Shown here: positions 1-8,042 of the stretch, one piece after another
Position numbering within the stretch: the first letter of the stretch is position 1
Layout of the letters: each line of letters starts with the position of its first letter
Assembly (NCBI GenBank): GCA_027604185.1
Contig: JADGKB010000161.1
Coordinates: forward strand, 1-23,470
Direction of reading: 5' to 3'
Source: Boothiomyces macroporosus
Lineage: Eukaryota; Chytridiomycota; Chytridiomycetes; Rhizophydiales; Terramycetaceae
Length of the DNA: 23,470 nt
The notes under the pieces: model-generated
The model's database searches: none
The model's input: the letters and a program-made list of their open reading frames with translations, nothing else
What the model was told of the DNA's origin: nothing
Made by a program: the position numbers and the translations under genes

Positions 1-94
1 AATAAAAGACAGATTCACAGTTTAGTCTAATTGTCTTTACCCATTTTCATTCAAAGAACCAATCAATCTAAACCACTACACATAGAACTATAAT
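1..94 (+). repeat. Diverged repeat, copy 1 (pairs with 4611-4694)
   Basis: The first bases of the window resemble 4611-4694. Both begin with AATAAAAG and a CAGATT.ACAGT segment. Both share a 44-nt core (51-94 and 4651-4694) with three mismatches by eye. In copy 2 this segment lies directly after the stop codon of a reading frame, so it is probably the 3' flank of a duplicated gene whose body would lie left of the window. Its function is unknown. Confidence 0.7.
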
Positions 95-660
95 ATCCAC
101 ATGGAAAGGCTTTGAGACAATTCTCATCCAGATCTTCCTTCAGTGTATCCTTGAGGCCAATTAATATCCTCTTTATCCTATTCTAGCCTATGCTTATCTT
201 TTGAAGCATCTTCCCACTGTTCATGAAAGCAGTCACAGGAATCTTGCGTTCTGTTATCTTCATCTTGTTTTCATCACGTACAAACCATTTTCGTATCTTG
301 GACGTCATCACGAAAAATATACTTTCTGATAACGCGGGACTATTTGATACACTTTCTTTGAGCACATTACCGAAAGGTGGACTATAACAGCAACGTTTAA
401 CTTTGAACATTTATAACTCGACTTTTTGAATATTTCCTAGTGTATCCTCAAGTTGTCTGACAATGTAGAGGTTTCCATAGTGGTCTCACAATGTAGAGGT
501 TTCCATAGTGGTGCTCTCTAAGCCAACTTGACAGATGAAATAGCTTTGATAATTCCTTGATCCCTCTACACCAACAAGCGTTTAGACAATGGCCCCGATT
601 GTGGTTGTGATGTTTCGTTTCATGTGGGCTCAAACAACCAAGCCAATGGAGTTAAAAGTG
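95..660. other. Stretch with no recognisable gene
   Basis: Only short minus-strand frames occur here (about 75 codons at 183-410 and 61 codons at 448-633). Neither resembles a known family, and the second runs through a 28-bp tandem duplication. No tRNA or rRNA was recognised. It may be decayed sequence between gene families. Confidence 0.5.
455..510 (+). repeat. 28-bp direct tandem duplication
   Basis: Positions 455-482 and 483-510 are two adjacent 28-bp copies differing at one base (G at 459, C at 487). The core reads CAATGTAGAGGTTTCCATAG. The one-base divergence suggests a recent slippage or small duplication event. Confidence 0.9.
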
Positions 661-662
661 CG

Positions 663-679
663 TTTTTTTTAAAAAAAAA
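663..679. promoter_or_regulatory. T8-A9 tract before the first secreted-protein gene
   Basis: Eight T followed by nine A lie directly upstream of the ATG at 686. Poly(dA:dT) tracts are known nucleosome-excluding promoter elements in fungi; that role here is inferred. The tract is also prone to sequencing-length error. Confidence 0.4.
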
Positions 680-685
680 GAGAAA

Positions 686-1351
686 ATGTTGCTAAGCTTG
701 GTTGTGTCTAGCGTTCTTGCAGACTCGCTCACTGTTCCCTGTCAGTCCGTTTTATCCAGCCAAAAGGCAAACATCGTCACCAACTGTGGACAGTATTTGG
801 ATTTAAATTCACTTTCAGAAAATACTATTGGGACAATTGCTTCTCAAACTGCCCCACAACTTACTTCTATTTGTACCCCTCAATGCCTCCAAGCAGTAAA
901 GGATCTCTCTACTAATTTTGGAAATTGCACATCTCAAGTTGCAGATGTATCTACTGGGCTTACAATCAGTCAGTTGGTTGGTATCGCAAATATAGCCCAA
1001 GCTGGTTTGTGTGCCAAAGACCCAAACACAAACAATTATTGTATCCAATCTCAAGTATCGACACTTGCTCCAATTATTGCAGGAAAAAATGCTTCCGACG
1101 CATTAGCTGCTGTATTGGGTAACAAACAGGCTTTGTGTAACAATTGTACGAGCGCAGAAATTTCTGCTGTGATTGCTATCCCTCTCAGTTCTTTGGATAC
1201 ATCCCTTGTGACACCAATTCGAAACGGATTTGACCAAATTTCTTCCCTTTGTCAATTTACTATTGGAGCAGCACAAGCTACAGCAAAGAGCGGTGCAGCT
1301 GCTTATGAAATTGCCTCTGGACTGGCTCTTTCATTTTTCCTATTAATTTAA
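686..1351 (+). CDS. Secreted 10-cysteine protein, paralog 1, probably GPI-anchored
   Basis: 221 residues, intronless. The N-terminus is a short hydrophobic signal-like segment (MLLSLVVSSVLA) followed by a mature region with ten cysteines (19, 34, 63, 67, 81, 109, 119, 151, 154, 189). The C-terminus ends in a hydrophobic stretch (ASGLALSFFLLI) after small residues, as expected for GPI attachment. Several N-x-S/T sites are present. Two paralogs follow on the same strand with the same ten-cysteine order and the shared element PLSSLD or PLSNMD. I do not recognise a named family with certainty. A cell-surface or wall protein is inferred. The ATG at 686 is the first in frame; the next in-frame upstream stop is at 653-655. 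The signal peptide of about 12 residues is unusually short, so a missed upstream exon is possible. Confidence 0.8.
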   Translation: MLLSLVVSSVLADSLTVPCQSVLSSQKANIVTNCGQYLDLNSLSENTIGTIASQTAPQLTSICTPQCLQAVKDLSTNFGNCTSQVADVSTGLTISQLVGIANIAQAGLCAKDPNTNNYCIQSQVSTLAPIIAGKNASDALAAVLGNKQALCNNCTSAEISAVIAIPLSSLDTSLVTPIRNGFDQISSLCQFTIGAAQATAKSGAAAYEIASGLALSFFLLI

Positions 1352-1445
1352 AATATATTTCTTTTTATTGTTTCATGATCGCCGCCAACTAGCCCTCCAG
1401 CGCCTCCAAGGTATTAAATCCCTTGTTTTACAATTTCAAAGTGTA

Positions 1446-2072
1446 ATGTCTGAACCACTAACTGGTTACTGCCAAACATACTTGTCAAATCAAAAATCGG
1501 CGATACTGTCAAACTGCGGTAGCTCCTTGGATTTAAATGTCATTTCAGGATTCGGACCACTCTATCTCTTGCAACAAACAGCCAACAACTTGGCAGCTGT
1601 TTGTCAACAGCCTTGTGGAGAAGCTATCGGCAACTTTCAACAAATGGGAAATTGCTCTAATAATGTTGCCGATACTGCATCTGGTTATACAATTGGCCAA
1701 CTGGCAGCCGTGGCCCTAATTGCTCGCACAGGTGCTTGTGTTCAAAATAACGATCAATTCTGTCTTCCACAACAAATTGCAGAACTGCCAAGCAAGTCTC
1801 TGAATGAAACTTCAAGCTATATTATGTCAAACAAGACCTTTACTTGCACCAACTGCACACTGAAGCAAATCCAAGCCATTGACGCGCTCCCGCTGTCAAA
1901 TATGGATGCATCCGTAACCGGTCCGCTGTATCAGGCTACCAAATCAATTGTTGATTTTTGTGGATTCACAAATATTCAAAACACTGGCAGTAATTCAACC
2001 ACCCCGACCAAGAGCAGTGCATTTAGAGTTGACCCCACTGCAATCTACATTTTAATGTCTTTATTCCTTTAA
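1446..2072 (+). CDS. Secreted-type 10-cysteine protein, paralog 2, N-terminus uncertain
   Basis: 208 residues from the ATG at 1446. It shares with its neighbours the ten-cysteine order, the NCG..LDLN element, a GQLAAVALIARTGAC segment and PLSNMD. The C-terminus (DPTAIYILMSLFL) is hydrophobic, like a GPI signal. Unlike paralogs 1 and 3 there is no hydrophobic leader: the frame stays open upstream to 1368 but has no earlier in-frame ATG and encodes nothing signal-like. The ATG at 1375 is in another frame and reaches a stop after five codons with no GT before it. Either the first exon is unrecognised or the copy lost its leader and may be a pseudogene. It lies 94 bp after paralog 1. Confidence 0.65.
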   Translation: MSEPLTGYCQTYLSNQKSAILSNCGSSLDLNVISGFGPLYLLQQTANNLAAVCQQPCGEAIGNFQQMGNCSNNVADTASGYTIGQLAAVALIARTGACVQNNDQFCLPQQIAELPSKSLNETSSYIMSNKTFTCTNCTLKQIQAIDALPLSNMDASVTGPLYQATKSIVDFCGFTNIQNTGSNSTTPTKSSAFRVDPTAIYILMSLFL

Positions 2073-2157
2073 TACATAGAATTTTTTACACTCTTTTTTA
2101 GATAACATTTCAAGGGAACTGGGGCTTTCAGCTTCGCCAGTCAAAAAGTTGTCCAAA

Positions 2158-2819
2158 ATGCTCTTGTTTCTGACTGCCGTTGTTGCCAAACCTTTGGACG
2201 TAGAATGCAGTACCTTTCTCAACCAAAACAAACAGCTAATAGATAATGCATGTGGACAGTACATGGACCTCAATTCAATTTCCACCAATGGTGTTCAAAC
2301 ACTGTTTACACAAATTACAGACAATTTAAACTCTATTTGCAACCCCCAGTGTCAAACAGCAGTCAACAATTTCGTAGGCTCTGTATCGGCCACTTGCGCT
2401 GGTGAGCTTGCTGATACTTCTTCGCTAATGACTGTTTCGCAGTTGGCTGGTATTTACTTTATAATTTAGCAAAAACTAGTATTATTAGAGCCGGTGCTTG
2501 TGTGCGGGCCAATGGCACTTACTGCCTCGTTAGTCAAAAACCTACTTTTCTTGGACATATTTCTTCTTCGTTAAACACAACTCTGGCAGTTCAAGATTTA
2601 CTCAATCAAAAGACATTGGTATGCACTAGCTGTGTTGCTATGCAGCTCACTAATGTATCTGCCATTCCATTATCATCGTTGGACCAAACTGTTGCTGGGC
2701 CGGTACAGAATGAAATCAACACTTTGATCAACTATTGTAATTGGCAACCACAGAAAACTGCAAATTCTGCCGTGTCTGTCTTTTCCAGTCTGTGGATTCT
2801 TTTGCTACTCATTCAATAA
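2158..2819 (+). CDS. Secreted 10-cysteine protein, paralog 3, one 20-nt intron
   Basis: Exons 2158-2449 and 2470-2819 give 213 residues. The uninterrupted frame stops at 2467-2469, but removing the 20-nt GTATTT...TTTAG segment (2450-2469) gives QLAAKTSIIRAGAC. This aligns without gaps to QLAAVALIARTGAC in paralog 2 and QLVGIANIAQAGLC in paralog 1, neither of which has an intron there. The leader is MLLFLTAVVA, ten cysteines follow, and the end is hydrophobic (SSLWILLLLIQ), suggesting GPI anchoring. The start is the ATG at 2158, matching paralog 1. The stop codon (2817-2819) lies inside an AATAAA. The molecular role is unknown; a surface protein is inferred. Confidence 0.8.
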
Positions 2820-2820
2820 A
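2815..2820 (+). terminator. AATAAA overlapping the stop of paralog 3
   Basis: AATAAA at 2815-2820 contains the TAA stop (2817-2819). A canonical polyadenylation hexamer at this place implies a very short 3' UTR. Use of the signal is inferred. Confidence 0.5.
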
Positions 2821-3447
2821 GCTATTAGACTTCTATGTTGATTTATCATTGTGAATTTTGTGAGTTTGTGTAAAGAAACCTTTTGATATAATCAAAATCT
2901 GGATAAAGGATGTTTGCAATAGTACTAGAGCAAAAAGGTAATAAGGGGTTAAATCTGTTTGTATTCTGCACAATCCAATTTTGTGCTTCCCAATGTTATT
3001 CCATTTGCAACTTGCCTTGTTTGCTTCAATTTTGTGTAACAGAATAGTGGAATTATCAAGAAATGAGTTTGGGCTGCCCATTGGATTCCATAGTGTACTC
3101 AAAGGTACACTGACCGTAAACCACCCATTTTGAATTGATTTAGAAATGGCTGAGGATGATTAATTCCCAGTGCCATTTGCAAAAGAATTACCGGGATTTG
3201 CCATGTGCTTTTCTCGACCTCCATATATATTCATTCCGCAAAAAAGCGCCTTGATATGTCGGAATAGAGCCATTATATGCGCTACAGCAACTAGTTTTAA
3301 ACGTGAACGCTTGTGGGGACCATCCAACTGTCAGCATTTGGGTGAACCTCCGGAGTTTCTTCCACACGTTTGGCCCAATTAAGCCAAAGGACTCCGATGG
3401 TCAGGGACCATCACAAGTATTTATACCCTCAAACAAAATTTAATTCA
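2821..3447. other. Intergenic, nothing recognised
   Basis: About 630 bp between the secreted-protein cluster and the seven-transmembrane cluster. Short frames exist (minus 2833-3102, plus 3170-3382), but they resemble no family. No RNA gene was recognised. It should hold the promoter of the gene starting at 3448. Confidence 0.5.
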
Positions 3448-4257
3448 ATGGTAGACGTGGCTACATACTGTGCAGCCGTTGCAGAACTAGTAGTCGCAAC
3501 TGTTAATGTATTGCTATACATTCCGTACTATTGGAACCGTACTCTTACTGTTATCAGCTACCACCACATTCTATTTGGTCTGTTTTTCCTATCCAATACA
3601 ATAGTAACCATGTATCTGATATCAATCAACTATCAGACTACATCATGCTTTCTATTAAACTTGCAAGGGTACACAAAAAACCTGGCAGAAGTGTGGATTG
3701 ACTGGATATTTACCCTAAGGGTTTACTACCTCGAAAGAAACAGGCACGTCCAATACTTTTGGGTCGGAATGTACGCTGCACTTGATGTGATTCCCCGTAT
3801 AATTTCGCTATTTCTGTACCAAGATACCATTCACTCTAACGGTATTTGCAGCTTGTTGGACCCAAACGGACCTAGAATTGTCAAGACTGTAATGAATGCC
3901 ATCTACATTGGTATTGTTGCATGCTACTTTATTTATAGAATGGTTCAAGTGATACGCGGAGTGGGTACTTCTCAACAATTGGAATCTCTCACTCTCACTT
4001 CGGGAATGTATGCTGTGATGCTGTGCTTGACCCGCACTGTATTCTATATTCCATACATTTTGAATACCTGGCCTTCCATCACTGGTATCCTGATTCCTAT
4101 CCAGCTTTGTATCTTACCACCTCTCTGCTTCCTCAATATCATTTATGGTGCGAAATTGAAAATCCGTGGAGCACTGACAACCAGGTCGAAAAGTAAAAGC
4201 AGCTCTCAGAATCAAAGTGTTGGTAGCTTTGTATCGAAAGGGAAAGGCTACTTGTGA
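3448..4257 (+). CDS. Seven-transmembrane GPCR-like protein, paralog 1
   Basis: 269 residues, intronless. Seven hydrophobic segments lie at about residues 8-29, 35-59, 67-95, 104-125, 148-170, 183-205 and 211-234, followed by a Ser/Lys-rich tail of about 35 residues that is likely cytoplasmic. A cysteine at the start of segment 3 (CFLLNLQG) and one in the loop before segment 5 (NGICSLLD) are conserved in all three paralogs, as in the TM3-ECL2 disulfide of class A receptors. Other shared blocks are IDWIFTLRV..LE, TRTVFYIPYILN.WPSITG and PPLCFLNI.YGAKL. The start was set at 3448 because it aligns with paralog 2 (MVAITPTY). An in-frame ATG at 3397 would add 17 polar residues. The receptor function is inferred from topology; the ligand is unknown. 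Confidence 0.85.
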   Translation: MVDVATYCAAVAELVVATVNVLLYIPYYWNRTLTVISYHHILFGLFFLSNTIVTMYLISINYQTTSCFLLNLQGYTKNLAEVWIDWIFTLRVYYLERNRHVQYFWVGMYAALDVIPRIISLFLYQDTIHSNGICSLLDPNGPRIVKTVMNAIYIGIVACYFIYRMVQVIRGVGTSQQLESLTLTSGMYAVMLCLTRTVFYIPYILNTWPSITGILIPIQLCILPPLCFLNIIYGAKLKIRGALTTRSKSKSSSQNQSVGSFVSKGKGYL

Positions 4258-4341
4258 TCTGCGGTCTTAATATATCTTTTGCTGTTACATTTTTGTTTGC
4301 TCAACCAACCTAGATTCGTAAATAAGGAGGTATTCTAGTAA

Positions 4342-4611
4342 GTGCAAACTCCAAGACTGCTGGAATGTGTTTGGTTCAGACTTTGCGTGGTACTGATATG
4401 CCCACAATACGCGTTTCCTCCTGTATTTTCGAGTTGCGGTATACAACCTCAATTTCTCCAGAGCCCAGTGGTGGATTGTTATCTAATCTTACTGGGATTG
4501 TTATCTAATCTTACTGCGAATCGTATTGACGATCGTCCAACATTTGATGATGTCACGCGAGACGATAGTTTAAATGATGAGCCTACTGTATTGTTCAAAA
4601 GGGAAAACTGA
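4342..4611 (+). pseudogene. Possible 3' remnant of a duplicated gene
   Basis: An 88-codon open frame opens only with GTG and has no ATG. Its last 30 codons encode an acidic, Asp/Thr-rich tail (RIDDRPTFDDVTRDDS...KREN) ending in TGA that overlaps AATAAA. The sequence after the stop resembles window positions 1-94. The simplest reading is a 3' fragment of a gene whose relative lies just left of the window. A 22-bp duplication inside (not a multiple of three) would have shifted the frame. The product is not recognised. Confidence 0.35.
4473..4516 (+). repeat. Perfect 22-bp tandem duplication
   Basis: Positions 4473-4494 and 4495-4516 are identical, starting GGATTGTTATCTAATC and ending TTACTG. 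The unit length is not a multiple of three, which fits decay of the surrounding reading frame. Confidence 0.95.
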
Positions 4612-4694
4612 ATAAAAGGACAGATTTACAGTATGGTTTTTTTACCCCTTTCAAAGAGCCAATCAATCTAAACCACTACACTTGGAACTATAAT
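4611..4694 (+). repeat. Diverged repeat, copy 2 (pairs with 1-94)
   Basis: This starts at the last base of a TGA stop with AATAAAAGGACAG and carries the same core as positions 51-94 (AGCCAATCAATCTAAACCAC versus AACCAATCAATCTAAACCAC). It is shorter than copy 1 by small deletions. It is probably a duplicated 3' flank. Confidence 0.7.
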
Positions 4695-4768
4695 ACCACA
4701 GATGAACAATAGCACATTATTTCACTGTTTGTGACGTTATTGAATTTCCAGCTCAACTGCAAATTATT

Positions 4769-5643
4769 ATGGTCGCCATCACTCCTACGTATATAGCGAC
4801 TGTATGTGAGTTGGTTGTTGGGATTATAAACCTAATAATCATGATTCCATACTATTGGAAAAACAAATGGACAATCATCAGTTACTGTCACATGGTGTTT
4901 GGTGTAGTTTACCTCGCAAATCAAATCATTACATATGTCCTTATTCTAAATGGAAACGCTACAACATTCTGCGGTGCGTGGAACTTGCAAGTATTTATCC
5001 TTAATGCAGGGAATTACAAAGAATTTTGCAGAGGCAAATATTGATTGGATATTCACACTTCGCGTTTATTTTCTGGAGCGTTCTCCTTGGATTCAGTACA
5101 CTTGGCTGTTCTTGTTTGCCGCTCTTGATGCCATTCCCAGGATTGTGTCCTTGTGCTTGTATGTAACTACTGTGCAGCCTTCGGGTATTCAATCTTAATT
5201 CAGGACTATGCACGCTCTTTGATCCTCCTACCCCACGGGTAGTCAAAACTGTGATGAATACCGTGTATATTGCCATTGTAGCATTGTATTTCATTTACAA
5301 AATGTATCAATTGATAAAAGGATTAGGAAACAACACACAGCAATTCGAGTCTTTGTCAATTACTTCGACGTTTTTTGCAATAATGCTATGTGTAACTAGA
5401 ACTGTATTTTACATTCCTTATATTCTCAACTCTTGGCCATCAATAACTGGGATTCTGGTTCCTATACAAATGTGTATCTTGCCACCCTTGTGCTTCCTGA
5501 ATATTGCCTTTGGGGCGAAACTTAATGTTCGTGGGAATAGCAACTCAAAGGTTGTCGGAAATGACACCACCAAGAATAGTTCCATGATGAGCGAAACGCC
5601 AAAAAAGATTGTTTCCAAAGGCCAACCTAATAAAATCCACTAA
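4769..5643 (+). CDS. Seven-transmembrane GPCR-like protein, paralog 2, two 19-nt introns
   Basis: Exons 4769-4990, 5010-5184 and 5204-5643 give 278 residues. Both frame breaks are closed by removing 19-nt segments: GTATTTATCCTTAATGCAG (4991-5009) and GTATTCAATCTTAATTCAG (5185-5203). After splicing the protein reads NLQ-GITKNFAEANIDWIFT and PSG-LCTLFDPPTPRVVKT, aligning through the junctions with paralogs 1 and 3, which are intronless at both sites. The second junction restores the loop cysteine thought to pair with the cysteine at the start of segment 3 (CGAWNLQG). Seven hydrophobic segments and a Ser/Asn-rich tail are present. AATAAA (5629-5634) lies within the last five codons. Receptor-like function is inferred. 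Confidence 0.85.
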
Positions 5644-5848
5644 ACAAGGCATTCCTGAGTCTTTCTCTGTTCTTTGGTGGACCTAGAACGGTGTTTAACA
5701 ATCTTGTATTCTCAATAGGCAGCTATCCATCAAAGGATCACTGATTTCTATTCAGATATTGCTTTGTGTTTCTTAATATCGGTTATTGCGAAGCTAAAGA
5801 TTTGAGAAAATCAAACTGTCAATTACTTGTGATATTCAAATTTCAACA

Positions 5849-6658
5849 ATGACAGCATTATTCTTTCTAATGAAAGAATCACAATTCGTGGCATCTATAA
5901 TAGAATTCGTCGTGTCGATTCTAAACATTATATTTACAATCATTTATTATGCAAAGCAATTTCGGTCAAAGCAAAATCTGACTCTGATTGGGTTGTGCCA
6001 TATTTTGTTTGGCGTGGTATTGCTCACTAACCAAATCATTACAATGTATATGGTGGATAAAGGAATCGTGGAAGTTTGTGCTTTGTGGAACCTCCAAGGA
6101 TTTACAAAAAACTTTAGTGAAGCAATTATAGATTGGATATTTACTCTACGTGTCATGTACCTGGAAGTCAGATGGAAGTACCTGTGGGTTTTCATGTTTG
6201 TACTGCTAGATGCTGGCCCAAGAATAGTTGGCCAGTTCTTTTACGCTACTGGAATGTATAACGGTGCCTGCCTATTTTCTGAATCACCCACTGAAGCAGT
6301 AACGAAAACTGTAATGAATACAGTCTACATAGGCATCGTGGCAATCTACTTTGCAGTCAATGTTTTTACTATCGTACGGCAAGTAAAGAGCCAAGGAGCA
6401 GAAAGATTAGAATCACTAGCATTCACATCAGCAGTGTTTGCCCTGATATTGTGCCTAGTAAGAACAGTGATTTACATTCCATTCATTCTAAACACCTGGC
6501 CGTCAATAACAGGTGTTTTGATACCAATTGAATTCATCATTCTTCCACCATTGTGTTTTTTGAATATTCTGTATGGCTCGAAACTAAAAATCAACTTTAT
6601 AAGGAAATCAAATTCACTGTCGAATATGACCACAAAAGATGGCCAAATAAAAACTTGA
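5849..6658 (+). CDS. Seven-transmembrane GPCR-like protein, paralog 3
   Basis: 269 residues, intronless, with the same length as paralog 1. Seven hydrophobic segments are seen. The paired cysteines (CALWNLQG and NGACLFSE) and the blocks IDWIFTLRVMYLE, VRTVIYIPFILNTWPSITG and PPLCFLNILYGSKL are conserved. The N-terminus is a little longer before segment 1, and there is a basic turn (KQFRSKQN) between segments 1 and 2. The cytoplasmic tail is short and Ser/Thr-containing (RKSNSLSNMTTKDG). AATAAA at 6646-6651 lies inside the last codons. It is the last unique gene before the duplicated block. Confidence 0.85.
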   Translation: MTALFFLMKESQFVASIIEFVVSILNIIFTIIYYAKQFRSKQNLTLIGLCHILFGVVLLTNQIITMYMVDKGIVEVCALWNLQGFTKNFSEAIIDWIFTLRVMYLEVRWKYLWVFMFVLLDAGPRIVGQFFYATGMYNGACLFSESPTEAVTKTVMNTVYIGIVAIYFAVNVFTIVRQVKSQGAERLESLAFTSAVFALILCLVRTVIYIPFILNTWPSITGVLIPIEFIILPPLCFLNILYGSKLKINFIRKSNSLSNMTTKDGQIKT

Positions 6659-6793
6659 TTTCCATAGTTTCTGTATTGCTGTAGTTTCTTTTCGAGTCTT
6701 TTAGTTTCTCTTATCCATTGAGCACAAGCACCTGAACACAAGATCTGTGCTCCTCACATGAACCTATAAGTTACGCCTTACCAATTACGAATT

Positions 6794-7576
6794 ATGCTCC
6801 CTACAGATCTATTGATAACCACAACACTATACCTCGATCTATCCTCATACACCCAGCTTTTACTTGCATTTAAATCATCGCTTCCACTAGTTCCAAAGCT
6901 CAACCCAAAACAGTTCTTTAATTCAACTTTGCAACAAGAATTCAAACACTCAATGGCAATCAACCTGGAACACATTCAAGATATAAATCAACTGAGCATT
7001 GATTTACTAGAAGCTGATCAGATATATGAACTGATTAGACTTGACACTACCAGAAATTGTAAACAAGAATTATTGGACCTTGCTATTGATCGGTCAGTGC
7101 AGATTTACTACTTGATTCAGATGCAGTACCAGAACAGCGTTTATTTGAACAGGCAATTGGACCGATTTTACAATGCATACCATTCATTATTCAAATACTT
7201 GTTGAATGATATCCAGCCAACTGAACAGTTGTTTGTATCCACTTGCTTGACCGGCAATCACCTGGCAGTACTGTTACTAATTGACAAATTTGAAATTACC
7301 CTAGAAAATATTCTGAATGTAGTAAAATCAGGACACACACAAATATTCAGGCTACTAGCATCCAAAATGGGTTCCTCTGACTACAATCTCGTGCTTGAAA
7401 CTGCAGTAATGAATGGAAAATATGAAATTGTAGAAATGCTGTTGAATGGCAAGAGTGTTGATGTGGATCAGCACTTGTTTGATTTCGCGTTGGAAAAGAA
7501 GCACTATGATGTTGCTGGTTTAATCATGCACAAGCACGATTTTGTTGTATCTCGTAAGAGTGTTCAAGCTGTTTAG
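6794..7576 (+). CDS. F-box-like / degenerate ankyrin-repeat protein (copy 1)
   Basis: 260 residues, intronless. The N-terminus (LPTDLLITTTLYLDLSSYTQ) looks like an F-box helix: a Leu-Pro start, then a hydrophobic region with LDLSSY. The C-terminal half has at least four weak ankyrin-like units: CLTGNHLAVLLLIDKF, VVKSGHTQIFRLLASKM, AVMNGKYEIVEMLL and ALEKKHYDVAGLIMHK. Such F-box/ankyrin proteins are common expanded families in chytrid-type fungi and often serve as substrate adaptors of SCF ubiquitin ligases; that role is inferred. It is convergent with the minus-strand IFI6-like gene, 49 bp away. Confidence 0.7.
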   Translation: MLPTDLLITTTLYLDLSSYTQLLLAFKSSLPLVPKLNPKQFFNSTLQQEFKHSMAINLEHIQDINQLSIDLLEADQIYELIRLDTTRNCKQELLDLAIDRSVQIYYLIQMQYQNSVYLNRQLDRFYNAYHSLFKYLLNDIQPTEQLFVSTCLTGNHLAVLLLIDKFEITLENILNVVKSGHTQIFRLLASKMGSSDYNLVLETAVMNGKYEIVEMLLNGKSVDVDQHLFDFALEKKHYDVAGLIMHKHDFVVSRKSVQAV

Positions 7577-7624
7577 TAAATACAATGTTTGTTTAATATC
7601 AGTGGACTACTTTTTATCTTTGTA

Positions 7625-7630
7625 TTTATT
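7625..7630 (-). terminator. AATAAA overlapping the stop of the IFI6-like gene
   Basis: On the minus strand, AATAAA spans the TAA stop codon (plus-strand TTA at 7626-7628), as in other genes of this window. Confidence 0.5.
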
Positions 7631-8042
7631 GTTCGTTATTTACATTACCATCCCCAGCTCCAACTTGTTCATTATCTTTTGCAACAGCTGCATGGTTCCC
7701 AGCATCACACTTGTTACCTCCAAAAAATAGGTTTGGCTGGACTAAACCAGCAGCACCAATACCTCCTACTGCAGAAACGACAGCGGTAGCGCCTGCAGAT
7801 AACCCGGCAGCTCCAATAGACTGCAAAGTAGCAAATGCAGAACCTGCAGCAACTACACCGATTGAACTCTGCACACCAGCAGCAATACTTCCCGCAACAA
7901 TTCCAGTAGATCCAAATCCTGCGACAGCTACAGCCCCTGTTACTACAAATGGTGCCGCAACAGCACCGGCAACAACAGCACCCGCAACAAGAGCTCCAGG
8001 TACTACCATTTCTTGTATGTTTTCCATTTTCAAAGAATTCAT
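7626..8042 (-). CDS. IFI6/IFI27 (6-16 family) small membrane protein (copy 1)
   Basis: 138 residues, Gly/Ala/Val-rich. After a short polar N-terminus (MNSLKMENIQEM), residues about 13-100 are hydrophobic and contain the family's typical pattern: GFGSTGIVAGSIAAGVQSS, then GVVAAGSAFATLQSIGAAG. The family (interferon-inducible 6-16/ISG12 in animals) also occurs in fungi and other eukaryotes. Animal members sit in mitochondrial, ER or nuclear membranes and affect cell death; the fungal role is unknown. The C-terminus is polar and acidic (DNEQVGAGDGNVNNEQ). The gene diverges from the first dienelactone hydrolase over about 218 bp. The long plus-strand frame opposite is a by-product of GC-rich Ala/Gly codons. 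Confidence 0.8.
   Translation of the reverse strand: MNSLKMENIQEMVVPGALVAGAVVAGAVAAPFVVTGAVAVAGFGSTGIVAGSIAAGVQSSIGVVAAGSAFATLQSIGAAGLSAGATAVVSAVGGIGAAGLVQPNLFFGGNKCDAGNHAAVAKDNEQVGAGDGNVNNEQ

Larger units (their letters stand above)
4258..4768. other. Spacer holding a gene remnant and repeats
   Basis: This spacer between the first two seven-transmembrane genes contains a non-ATG reading frame (4342-4611), a perfect 22-bp tandem duplication (4473-4516) and the second copy of the repeat seen at the window start (4611-4694). No intact gene is supported. Confidence 0.5.

Noticed and set aside
2833..3102. Minus-strand 89-codon frame
   Set aside because: No family resemblance and no leader or conserved motif. 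It lies in intergenic sequence and is of a length expected by chance in AT-rich DNA.
3170..3382. Plus-strand 70-codon frame before the first 7TM gene
   Set aside because: It has no recognisable motif, does not join to the 7TM gene by a plausible intron, and has no similar sequence before paralogs 2 and 3.
1..6756. Mobile element or CRISPR-like array
   Set aside because: The tandem repeats are only two units each, without regular spacers, terminal inverted repeats, transposase or reverse transcriptase coding.
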